From: Gallionella sp.
GTDB lineage: Bacteria; Pseudomonadota; Gammaproteobacteria; Burkholderiales; Gallionellaceae
Length of the DNA stretch: 41,369 nucleotides
Assembly: GCA_025350705.1 (NCBI GenBank)
Contig: JANXXH010000130.1
Span: forward strand, 1-41,369
Direction: 5' to 3'
Under the pieces are notes generated by a model, which saw nothing but the letters and a program-made list of their open reading frames with translations, was not told the origin of the DNA and searched no databases. Positions 29,282 through 37,983 of the stretch are shown here, one piece after another; positions within the stretch are counted from its first letter, which is position 1; each line of letters starts with the position of its first letter. The position numbers were made by a program, and so were the translations under genes.

Positions 29282-31219
29282 ATGAGTGTAACCAAGAAAA
29301 TTTCCATCGTTCTGGCCATAACATTGGCGGCGTTGCTGCCCTCGCTCTGGCCGAATCCCTACTATATTCATCTGATGGTGGTGATCGGTATCTACGCGAT
29401 ACTGCTGCTCGGTCTCGATATCGTGGTGGGTTATGTGGGTGAAGTCTCGCTAGGTCACGCTGCACTGTTCGGGATCGGTGCCTATACCGCCGGCGTACTC
29501 AATTTTCAGCTGGGTGTTCCATTTTTGCTTGCGGTACCGGCGAGCGTCGTCGTCACCGCTTTATTCGGCGCCATACTCGCATTGCCGGCGTTGCGTGTGA
29601 GCGGCCCTTATCTGGCGATGGTGACATTGGCTTTCGGCACCATCATCCAGATTTTGATCAATGAAATGACTTTCCTGACCAACGGGCCGATGGGACTCTC
29701 GATACGCAAACCGGTATTTTTCGGCCACCACATCACCGGCACCGACTATTACTACATCGTGCTGATAGCCTTGGTGGCGGCTCTCTTTGTCGTGCAGCGC
29801 ATACTCAAATCTCACCTCGGGCGCGCGTTCGAAGCCTTGCACGACAGCCCGATCGCATCGGACTGCATGGGGGTGAGCGTGTATGGCTACAAGGTCTACG
29901 CCTTTGTTCTCAGCGCGGGCATCGCGGGTTTGGCCGGCAGCCTGTTTACCTATTCCGAGGAATACATCTCGCCCAATACCTACAACTTCGAGTTGACCAT
30001 CCTGTTCTTGCTGGCGGTCATCATGGGGGGACGCAAAACACGCAGCGGCCCGATCCTGGGGGCGATCATCGTCGTGATGCTGCCGAATGTGCTTTCCGAT
30101 ATCGAACTGTTCCGCAAGATCTCGATCGGCATCGCTGTAATCACGGTAGTGTACTCGGCTTATGCAGTGGCAGTCGGCATGCGCACGCTGAAACAAGTAA
30201 CGCTACCGTTGCTGGTTACCATCGTCCTGGCAGTGTCAGGCTACTTCATGGAAAACATCACCGATCACCGCCTGACGATATTCGGCGTGATGATCCTGTT
30301 CGTAGTGTATTACCTGCCGAATGGCATCATGGGCTTCCTGCGCAGTATCGTACACAGAGTCCGTCCGCAGTGGATACATCGTCATGAAGAGATATTGGAT
30401 CACGGCGACAAGCACCATATATGGTCGGTGCCGGATCATCCGGTTACCGCCAGAGGACATTTGCTGGAAGCGCGCAACATCGTGATGCAATTCGGCGGAT
30501 TGAAGGCCTTGAACGAAGTCAATCTTGACATCGCCAAAGGCTCGGTACATGGCCTGATCGGGCCGAACGGTTCAGGCAAGAGCACCATCATGAACGTGCT
30601 CACCGGCATCTACAAACCGACCGCAGGCGAGATCGAATTCAACGGCAAACTCATCACCGGCGCAACACCCTCATCCATCGCCGGAGAGGGCATCGCACGC
30701 ACGTTCCAGAATGTGCAGTTGTTCGGCGAGATGACCGCGATCGAAAACGTGCTGGTCGGCCTGCACCACACTTATCGCCATAGCTTGCTTGATGTCGTGT
30801 TTCATACGCCTCGCTGCCGCAAAGAAAAGCTTGCGGCAAGAGTGCGCGCCGCCAGCTTGCTGAAGTTCGTCGGCCTTGCCGACCTCGCCAATGAAGAAGC
30901 ACGCAATCTGCCATACGGCAAACAGCGCCTGCTGGAAATTGCCCGTGCGCTGGCGCTGAACCCCAGCTTGTTGCTGCTCGATGAACCGGCTGCCGGCCTG
31001 ACCGCGCCGGACATCAAGGAGTTGATCGTGATGATCAACAAGATACGCGGCCACGGCATCACCGTGATACTCATCGAACATCACATGGACGTGGTGATGA
31101 GCATCTGCGACAAAGTCACGGTGCTGGACTTCGGCCAGAAGATCGCGGAAGGCACCCCGGCCATCGTCCAGTCCGACGAGAAAGTGATCGAGGCGTATCT
31201 GGGCGGCAGCGCCGCATAG
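29282..31219 (+). CDS. Fused LivM-like permease and LivG-like ATPase
   Basis: N-terminal LivM permease (GEVSLGHAALFGIGAYTAGVL), C-terminal ABC ATPase (GLIGPNGSGKSTIMNVLTG; LLLLDEPAAGL) in a single uninterrupted ORF. Confidence 0.92.
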   Translation: MSVTKKISIVLAITLAALLPSLWPNPYYIHLMVVIGIYAILLLGLDIVVGYVGEVSLGHAALFGIGAYTAGVLNFQLGVPFLLAVPASVVVTALFGAILALPALRVSGPYLAMVTLAFGTIIQILINEMTFLTNGPMGLSIRKPVFFGHHITGTDYYYIVLIALVAALFVVQRILKSHLGRAFEALHDSPIASDCMGVSVYGYKVYAFVLSAGIAGLAGSLFTYSEEYISPNTYNFELTILFLLAVIMGGRKTRSGPILGAIIVVMLPNVLSDIELFRKISIGIAVITVVYSAYAVAVGMRTLKQVTLPLLVTIVLAVSGYFMENITDHRLTIFGVMILFVVYYLPNGIMGFLRSIVHRVRPQWIHRHEEILDHGDKHHIWSVPDHPVTARGHLLEARNIVMQFGGLKALNEVNLDIAKGSVHGLIGPNGSGKSTIMNVLTGIYKPTAGEIEFNGKLITGATPSSIAGEGIARTFQNVQLFGEMTAIENVLVGLHHTYRHSLLDVVFHTPRCRKEKLAARVRAASLLKFVGLADLANEEARNLPYGKQRLLEIARALALNPSLLLLDEPAAGLTAPDIKELIVMINKIRGHGITVILIEHHMDVVMSICDKVTVLDFGQKIAEGTPAIVQSDEKVIEAYLGGSAA

Positions 31220-31229
31220 GGAGACAGTG

Positions 31230-31952
31230 ATGCTACAAATTCAGAATCTGCATGCTGCCTACGGGAAAGTCGAAGTCCTGCATGGCATCTCGGTTAACGT
31301 GCCGCAAGGCAAGGTCGTCACGCTGATCGGCTCCAACGGTGCAGGCAAGACCACGACGATGCGCGCGGTCTCCGGCATGATCAAACCGGTTAGCGGCAGC
31401 ATCACGCTGAACGGCAAGGACATCACCGGCATGTCGTCGAACAGGATCGCGCGCACCGGCGTCGCGCATTCACCGGAGGGACGGCGCGTGTTCGCTTCAT
31501 TGCCGGTCAGAGATAATTTGTTATTGGGAGCCTTTCCGCGCCTGACCTATGGCAGGCCGCGCGGCGACGTGCAGGGCGATCTTGCGCGCGTGTTCGAGCT
31601 GTTTCCGCGGCTCAAGGAGCGCGAGAACCAGCTGGCCGGCACATTGTCCGGCGGCGAGCAGCAGATGCTGGCGATGGGCCGCGCGCTGATGCTCAACCCC
31701 GATGTATTGCTGCTCGACGAGCCTTCGATGGGCCTGGCTCCGTTGCTGGTGAAAGAAGTGTTCCGCATCATCCGCGAATTGAAGTCGCGCGGCATCACGA
31801 TGCTGCTGGTCGAACAGTTCGCTGCCGCCGCGCTGGATGTCGCCGACTACGGTTATGTGCTGGAGAATGGCCGCATCTCGGTGCACGGCCCGGCGGAACA
31901 GTTGCGCAACGACCCAGCGGTGAAGGCGGCGTATCTGGGCGCCGCGCATTAA
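31230..31952 (+). CDS. ABC transporter ATP-binding protein (LivF-like)
   Basis: GSNGAGKTTTMRAVSG; LSGGEQQMLAMGRALM; LLLDEPSMGLAPLLV. Confidence 0.94.
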   Translation: MLQIQNLHAAYGKVEVLHGISVNVPQGKVVTLIGSNGAGKTTTMRAVSGMIKPVSGSITLNGKDITGMSSNRIARTGVAHSPEGRRVFASLPVRDNLLLGAFPRLTYGRPRGDVQGDLARVFELFPRLKERENQLAGTLSGGEQQMLAMGRALMLNPDVLLLDEPSMGLAPLLVKEVFRIIRELKSRGITMLLVEQFAAAALDVADYGYVLENGRISVHGPAEQLRNDPAVKAAYLGAAH

Positions 31953-32020
31953 GGGTATCTCTAAAAATCCAAACTCCGTCGCAATGCGGTGTTGCTCAAG
32001 TTGTTTGTCGCTTACATATT
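31953..32020. repeat. Half copy of the palindromic interspersed repeat seen at 16797-16937
   Basis: gggtatctctaaaaatccaaactccgtcgcaatgcggtgttgctcaag...cttacatatt matches the reverse complement of 16797-16937 right half (gggcacttttaaaaatccaaatttcgtcgcaatacagcgttgctcac...ccttacatat). Confidence 0.8.
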
Positions 32021-32034
32021 GGGCGGGTTAAATA

Positions 32035-32664
32035 ATGAAAACAAAATTTGGCCTTAACCCTAAAGAATATAAATCCGCCCGAAAAGCATTGGGCTCGCTA
32101 TTTGCGAAAGAAGAACTCAGTGAGCAAAAAATTAGCGAACTGGAGGATATTTATAAGCGTTGTGAAATGGCATGGAAAAAGAACTTAGTACGTCTCCGTG
32201 GCAAGAAAATTCGCTACCTTTTGATTGCAGAGGCTGTACCTTGCACGGGTAAATATTTCTATAAAGACTTGCATGGACAATGGTCACGAAGAGTTCTAAA
32301 TGCCTTCCACATTCCAAATACAGAATCAGTCGAATCACGATTTAAACTTTTGGCTGAAAAAGGCTTTCTTCTTGTAGATACCATCCCCTTTGCAATGAAA
32401 TATACAAATAGAAGAAGTCCTGAATACTTTGAGCTTGTTAAGGCTTGCAAGAGTTATTTAGATAAAAAACTTTCGGACAAGCGCCTTTCGTGGTCACCTA
32501 AGATTCGAGTTGCAATAGCATTTAAATTGCATGGAATGAGTTTAATTGAGGCATATCCTAAAAGACATAAAATTCCTAAGATTAAGCTTTCAGAAAAATT
32601 GATTGCGACAGATGGTAGTAATTACACAAGCCCCTCCCGTCTCAGGGAAATATATGGGATATGA
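32035..32664 (+). CDS. Hypothetical protein, low-GC; weak resemblance to uracil-DNA-glycosylase-like fold
   Basis: Intact 209-aa ORF, AT-rich codon usage unlike neighbours; IRYLLIAEAVPCTGKYFYKD...GFLLVDTIPFA pattern. Confidence 0.6.
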   Translation: MKTKFGLNPKEYKSARKALGSLFAKEELSEQKISELEDIYKRCEMAWKKNLVRLRGKKIRYLLIAEAVPCTGKYFYKDLHGQWSRRVLNAFHIPNTESVESRFKLLAEKGFLLVDTIPFAMKYTNRRSPEYFELVKACKSYLDKKLSDKRLSWSPKIRVAIAFKLHGMSLIEAYPKRHKIPKIKLSEKLIATDGSNYTSPSRLREIYGI

Positions 32665-32734
32665 GAAGATAAGACAGCTAGTAGGATTTCATAGAAAATC
32701 GAAACCAAATTCAGAATTTCGGGATGGCAGGCTG

Positions 32735-32816
32735 GACACGGCGATACGAAGTATATGGGGCGGGTAGTCCTGCTGCTCCGCGCCCCCGCACTGGAGGACT
32801 GCGCCCCCACCGTGTC
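32735..32816. other. GC-rich nested inverted repeat (candidate structured leader or repeat)
   Basis: Nested complementary arms: gacacgg/ccgtgtc, ggggc/gcccc, agtcct/aggact. Confidence 0.55.
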
Positions 32817-32875
32817 GCGCGGGTACCGCAAGGAGCCGCGCATAACCAGCGACTTGCCCGAAAGATGAATTTTTA

Positions 32876-34186
32876 ATGACCACAAACATCCATCGCCGCA
32901 TGCGTCGTCTCCGCTGGACCAGTTACACGCTGGTGGTGACGGGTTACATGCTGGCATTTTTTCACCGCATGGCACCGGCAGCGATTGCAACCGATTTACA
33001 ACAGTCCTTCCTCGCCAGCGGCGCTGCACTTGGCGCATTGGCGGCGGCTTATTTTTACACTTACACGGTGATGCAGATACCGGTCGGTGTGATGGCCGAT
33101 ACGCTGGGGATACGCAAGATCGTCGCGATCGGCGCAGCACTCGCGGGTGTGGGCTCGCTGTTGTTCGGCATGGCTGATACGCTGGCTGTTGCGACAGTTG
33201 GACGGATACTGATCGGTCTGGGCGTTTCCTCGATGTTCATCTCGCTGATGAAACTGAATTCAGTGTGGTTCCATGACCGGCATTTCGGCACCGTCGGCGG
33301 CATGTCCATCCTGCTCGGCAACCTGGGCTCGGTGCTCGCCGCCACACCGCTGGTGTGGGCGGTATCACAAACTTCCTGGCGTAATGTGTTCGTCGCGGTC
33401 GGAATATTCTCGATAGTGTTGGCCGTGCTGGCGTGGTTGCTGGTGCGCAGCCATCCCGGTGAAGCGGGTTTGCCGTCGATGCGCGAACTGGACGGCAACC
33501 CAGCGCATCCGCCGCATCAAGGTCACTGGTTCGACGGCCTGCGGGAGGTGATGAAGAACCGCGCCAGCTGGCCGGGCTTCCTGCCCAATCTGGGCATCGG
33601 CGGCAGCCTGTTTGCTTTTGCGGGCCTGTGGGGTGTGCCCTATCTGCGCGACGTCTACGGCATGGAACGCAATGTCGCCGCCAATCACACGATGCTGCTG
33701 CTGTTCTCGTTCGCGGTCGGTGCGATGTTGTGCGGCACACTTTCCGACCGGATCGGCAAGCGTGTGCCGGTGATCGTCGGCGGCATCGTTGTGTACGTAT
33801 TATGCTGGTTGCCTATCGTGTTCGCATGGCATCTGTCAGCTGCGCTCAGCTATTCGTTGTTTGCGTTGATGGGTGTGGGAGCGTCGGGATTCACGCTGAC
33901 CTGGGCTAGCGTCAAGGAAGTGAATCCCCCTTCGCTGTCCGGCATGGCGACCAGTGTCGTCAATACCGGTTCCTTTCTCGGCGCGGCGGTATTGCAGCCG
34001 CTGGTGGGATGGTCCATGGATCAGGGCTGGGATGGCAAGCTGCTGGCGGGTGCGCGGGTCTATTCGGAGCAGAATTATCAGACCGGCCTGGGCATCATGC
34101 TGGGCTTTGCCGTCGCTGGTTTGTTTGGAGCAATGTTCATCCGCGAGACCAACTGCCGCTACATCAATCTTTCCTCGTCGAAATAA
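32876..34186 (+). CDS. MFS transporter
   Basis: 12-TM-like: YMLAFFHRMAPAAIATDLQQSF...GVMADTLGIRKIVAIGAALAGVGSLLFG. Confidence 0.88.
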   Translation: MTTNIHRRMRRLRWTSYTLVVTGYMLAFFHRMAPAAIATDLQQSFLASGAALGALAAAYFYTYTVMQIPVGVMADTLGIRKIVAIGAALAGVGSLLFGMADTLAVATVGRILIGLGVSSMFISLMKLNSVWFHDRHFGTVGGMSILLGNLGSVLAATPLVWAVSQTSWRNVFVAVGIFSIVLAVLAWLLVRSHPGEAGLPSMRELDGNPAHPPHQGHWFDGLREVMKNRASWPGFLPNLGIGGSLFAFAGLWGVPYLRDVYGMERNVAANHTMLLLFSFAVGAMLCGTLSDRIGKRVPVIVGGIVVYVLCWLPIVFAWHLSAALSYSLFALMGVGASGFTLTWASVKEVNPPSLSGMATSVVNTGSFLGAAVLQPLVGWSMDQGWDGKLLAGARVYSEQNYQTGLGIMLGFAVAGLFGAMFIRETNCRYINLSSSK

Positions 34187-34199
34187 TTACGGAGGCGAT

Positions 34200-34601
34200 A
34201 TGCCATATTTGAACGTCAAGATTTGCGCACCACAATCTGTTGAAACGACAAACAAGGTAGCGGCTTTCCTGACCGAGCTGACTGCCGATGTATTGCACAA
34301 GAAAAAAGAACTTACTTCGGTTGCAATTGAATACATGCCAGTTTATCAGTGGTTCATTGGAGGTACATCTATTTCATCGCAAGATGCAAAAACTTTTTAC
34401 CTCGACATTAAAGTGACAGAAGGAACAAACACGAAAAACGAAAAAGCCGACTATATAAATAAAGCTTTTGCTGAATTTGAGGCGACATTGGGTCGCCTCG
34501 ATCCGGCGAGCTGTATAGTCATACATGAGGTTCGTGCTGACTCATGGGGGTATGCAGGTGAGTCACAAGAATTCCGTTATATCAAAGGTAAATCTTTATA
34601 A
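34200..34601 (+). CDS. Tautomerase superfamily protein (4-OT/MIF-like, Pro-1)
   Basis: MPYLNVKICAPQ start gives N-terminal Pro; 133 aa; good SD (ggagg) upstream. Confidence 0.7.
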   Translation: MPYLNVKICAPQSVETTNKVAAFLTELTADVLHKKKELTSVAIEYMPVYQWFIGGTSISSQDAKTFYLDIKVTEGTNTKNEKADYINKAFAEFEATLGRLDPASCIVIHEVRADSWGYAGESQEFRYIKGKSL

Positions 34602-34650
34602 GTAGCGCACGGTTCCTGACAGAATGGATTTGGTGCAATAGGAGAACAAT

Positions 34651-36153
34651 ATGACAAAACCAATTTTACAATTATGGATCAACGGCCAGCGCACTGCGAG
34701 CCGCAGCAAACGCTTTGCCGATGTGTCCAACCCGGCGAAAGGTGAGACAATCCGCCAGGTTCCGCTGGCCAGCCGCGAGGATGTGGAAGCAGCAATTGCT
34801 ATGGCCAAGGCTGCATTCCCGGCCTGGCGCGATACCACGCCGTTGCGCCGCAGCCGCATCCTGAACAAATTCCGCGAACTGCTTGAAACGCATCGCGCCG
34901 AACTCGCTCAGCTCGCCAGTGAAGAACACGGCAAGACTTTGGAAGACGCCACAGGTTCGGTGCAGCGCGGCATCGAGGTGGTGGAGTTCGCTATCGGCGC
35001 GCCGCATCTGCTCAAGGGCGAGCATGCCGAGAATGTGGGACGCGGCGTCGATTGTCATTCCATGCTGCAGCCGATAGGCGTATGCGCGGGCATCACGCCA
35101 TTCAACTTTCCGGCAATGGTGCCGATGTGGATGTTCCCGATCGCGATCGCCTGCGGCAACACCTTCATCCTCAAGCCTTCCGAAAAAGTACCTTCGTGCA
35201 GTTTGCGCATGGCCGAGTTATTCAAGGAGGCGGGTCTGCCCGACGGCGTGTTCAATGTCGTGCCCGGCGACAAGGAAGCAGTCGATACGTTGTTGATGCA
35301 TCCCGATGTGCGTTCCATTTCTTTCGTCGGTTCGACACCGATCGCGAAATATATCTACGAGACCGCAGCGCATCACGGCAAGCGCGTGCAGGCGCTGGGC
35401 GGCGCGAAGAACCATGCCGTCGTATTGCCGGATGCAGAGCTGGATTTTACCGCCGACGCGATCATGGGCGCAGCCTACGGCTCCGCGGGCGAGCGCTGCA
35501 TGGCGATCTCCACCGTGGTCGCGGTCGGCGATGTCGCCGACAAGCTGGTGACTAAATTGAAGTCCAGAGCCGAGAAACTGGTGGTCGGCCCCGGCAACAA
35601 AAAAGGTGTCGATATGGGTCCGGTGATCTCGGCACAACATCGCGACAAGATCGTCGGCTACATAGACAGCGGAGTGCAGCAAGGCGCCAAACTTGTCACC
35701 GACGGGCGCGGCATCAAGGTGCCGGGTCACGACAAAGGATTCTTCGTCGGCCCGACATTGTTCGATAACGTCAGCACAGAGATGACCATTTACCGCGAAG
35801 AAATCTTCGGCCCGGTGCTGATCGTGTTGCGTGTTGCCAGTCTCGATGAGGCGATCAACATCGTCAACGCAAATCAATATGCCAACGGTACCGCGATCTT
35901 CACTGCCTCCGGTGCGGCGGCAAGGCGCTTCCAGAACGAGATCGAGGTCGGCATGGTCGGCATCAATGTGCCTATTCCGGTGCCGATGGCGTTCTTCTCG
36001 TTCGGCGGCTGGAAATCCTCGCTGTTCGGCGACCTGCACATGCACGGCATGGAAGGGGTATATTTCTACACTCGCACTAAAGCAGTTACCACGCGCTGGC
36101 CGGAAGTGGAGGAGCGCAGTGGTTCCACGCTGACGATGCCGACATTGGGTTAA
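34651..36153 (+). CDS. CoA-acylating methylmalonate-semialdehyde dehydrogenase family (MmsA/IolA-like)
   Basis: ALDH superfamily with MmsA features: ITPFNFPAMVPMWMFPIAIACGNTFILKPSEKVP; GSAGERCMAIS; PVPMAFFSFGGWKSSLFGD. Confidence 0.9.
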   Translation: MTKPILQLWINGQRTASRSKRFADVSNPAKGETIRQVPLASREDVEAAIAMAKAAFPAWRDTTPLRRSRILNKFRELLETHRAELAQLASEEHGKTLEDATGSVQRGIEVVEFAIGAPHLLKGEHAENVGRGVDCHSMLQPIGVCAGITPFNFPAMVPMWMFPIAIACGNTFILKPSEKVPSCSLRMAELFKEAGLPDGVFNVVPGDKEAVDTLLMHPDVRSISFVGSTPIAKYIYETAAHHGKRVQALGGAKNHAVVLPDAELDFTADAIMGAAYGSAGERCMAISTVVAVGDVADKLVTKLKSRAEKLVVGPGNKKGVDMGPVISAQHRDKIVGYIDSGVQQGAKLVTDGRGIKVPGHDKGFFVGPTLFDNVSTEMTIYREEIFGPVLIVLRVASLDEAINIVNANQYANGTAIFTASGAAARRFQNEIEVGMVGINVPIPVPMAFFSFGGWKSSLFGDLHMHGMEGVYFYTRTKAVTTRWPEVEERSGSTLTMPTLG

Positions 36154-36164
36154 GGAGAATTGAT

Positions 36165-37064
36165 ATGACGATTAATATTGGATTCATCGGCCCCGGCATC
36201 ATGGGTCGCCCCATGGCTCTCAATCTGATGAAGGGCGGGCACAAGCTATGGGCCTATGCACGACGTCCGGAAACATTGCATCCGCTGACGGAGGCGGGCG
36301 CCATCGCGTGTGCTACGGCCGCTGAAGTCGCCAAACATGCCGACGTGATCTTCACGATGGTGTCCGACACGCCGGATGTGGAAAGTGTGATTTTTGGTGA
36401 GCATGGCGTTGCCCCAGGTATCATCAAAGCTGCACGCAGTGGCAGTGTGATCGTCGACATGAGCACGATCTCGCCGACTGCGACGAAAGTTTTTGCCGAG
36501 CGTTTGGCGAAGCAGGGCGTCGACATGCTGGACGCGCCGGTCTCCGGCGGCGAGACCGGCGCGATCAACGCCACTCTGTCCATCATGGTCGGCGGAAAAA
36601 CCAAAGTGTTCGAGCGCATCAAACCGCTGTTCGAGTACATGGGCAAGAACATCGTTCACATCGGCGACCACGGCGCGGGGCAAGTGGCAAAAGCATGCAA
36701 CCAGATCGTCGTGGCGGTGACCATCGAAGCGGTGGCCGAGGCGCTGACCTTTGCGCGCAAGAATGGCGCCGATCCGGCCAAAGTGCGTGAGGCGCTGATG
36801 GGCGGATTCGCCGGCAGCAAAATCATGGAAGTGCATGGCAAGCGCATGTTGGGCAACGATTTCAAACCCGGCTTCAAGGTCGGCCTGCACCAGAAGGATA
36901 TGCGCATCGTGATGGAAACCGCGCACCAGTTGGGTGTGGCGCTGCCCGCAACGGCATTGGTCACCCAGCATCTCAACGCACTGATGGGCACTGGCGACAC
37001 TGATCTGGATTCGGCGGCGGTGGTCAAGGTGATTCAACGCATGTCGGGGATGGGTGGCGATTAG
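36165..37064 (+). CDS. Beta-hydroxyacid dehydrogenase (3-hydroxyisobutyrate dehydrogenase / tartronate semialdehyde reductase family)
   Basis: IGFIGPGIMGRPMALNLMKGGH Rossmann motif, DAPVSGGETGA, GAGQVAKACNQ. Confidence 0.9.
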   Translation: MTINIGFIGPGIMGRPMALNLMKGGHKLWAYARRPETLHPLTEAGAIACATAAEVAKHADVIFTMVSDTPDVESVIFGEHGVAPGIIKAARSGSVIVDMSTISPTATKVFAERLAKQGVDMLDAPVSGGETGAINATLSIMVGGKTKVFERIKPLFEYMGKNIVHIGDHGAGQVAKACNQIVVAVTIEAVAEALTFARKNGADPAKVREALMGGFAGSKIMEVHGKRMLGNDFKPGFKVGLHQKDMRIVMETAHQLGVALPATALVTQHLNALMGTGDTDLDSAAVVKVIQRMSGMGGD

Positions 37065-37423
37065 AATATATTCAACAGAGGAAATGAGTCCGCAGATTTC
37101 GCAGATTCACACAGGTTCTTCTACATAACTCTAGATCGATACAGCGATGCAGAGATTGAACAACAGAGACAGAAAACGACTTGAATACCAGATATCCAAT
37201 CAGGTATTCTTCAAGCTAGGCATTTTACTTTAAACTTGAACTCTCTTTCGTATTCAGGCGAATTCACTTAAGACTATTACAAAGATACTTTGTCGTTGAC
37301 TATTGGACTGCACGGGGAAGTTGTCGACAGTTCGGTAGTAGTGGGCGTAACCTGAGCTAAGGGTCGGGGCAATGCAGACTAAATCTGTGGCAGTCGTTGA
37401 TTGTTAAATTGAAGGGAGAAGTG

Positions 37424-37966
37424 ATGAAAAGAATCATTGTCGCTGTATCGGTACTTGTCCTTAGCGCATGTTCGTACATGCCACAACGTTACAGCGTTTC
37501 TCAGGAAAATACCGAGGCGTTAAAAAAAAGCGGGGGCAGCAATATTAACGTAGGCCCGTTTACGAAAACTGCCGAGTTTGACAATAGTTGCCGCGTTGTT
37601 GCTGGGGTAGTCGAGAAGCCTGACAGTACGGGTTTTGAGGGCTATATTCAAAAGGCGCTCGTCGAGGAACTGAAACAGGCGGATATGTTTGATGATAAAG
37701 CACCGAAAATTACACTCACAGGAGTCGTTGAAAAACTTTCACTTTCCACGTTGCGCACCATCTATCTTAGCAATTGGGACATCGGGGTGCGCCTCAATTC
37801 ATCGAATGGAAAATCGGTTTATATTACCCAACATTATGAATTCAACGCTGGCCCAAATAAATTAGCTGACTGCCAAATAATCGCAGACCAATACATGGTG
37901 GCAGTCCAAAAAACTCTCGGAAAATTAATCAACGCTCCGGAATTCCAGTCCCTTGTAACTCCATAA
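37424..37966 (+). CDS. Putative lipoprotein, unknown function
   Basis: MKRIIVAVSVLVLSACSYMPQ lipobox; SD gaagggagaag upstream of ATG 37424. Confidence 0.75.
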   Translation: MKRIIVAVSVLVLSACSYMPQRYSVSQENTEALKKSGGSNINVGPFTKTAEFDNSCRVVAGVVEKPDSTGFEGYIQKALVEELKQADMFDDKAPKITLTGVVEKLSLSTLRTIYLSNWDIGVRLNSSNGKSVYITQHYEFNAGPNKLADCQIIADQYMVAVQKTLGKLINAPEFQSLVTP

Positions 37967-37983
37967 AATAAGTTAAGCTGCAT

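Noticed and set aside
32035-32664. Defence-island or toxin gene
   Set aside because: A single AT-rich ORF without partner or recognisable defence domain; only recorded as an orphan acquisition.
35218-36045. 275-aa minus-strand ORF opposite the mmsA-like gene
   Set aside because: Antisense to a clearly conserved ALDH; no RBS or domain.
23289-37064. Known sulfoglycolysis or valine/inositol degradation operon
   Set aside because: Only the dehydrogenase families overlap; no isomerase, aldolase, sulfite exporter, acyl-CoA dehydrogenase or iol genes seen, so no known pathway can be assigned.
37065-37396. Possible small RNA or pseudogene in the 330-bp spacer before the lipoprotein gene
   Set aside because: No clear hairpin-terminator, promoter or frame remnant could be supported by eye.
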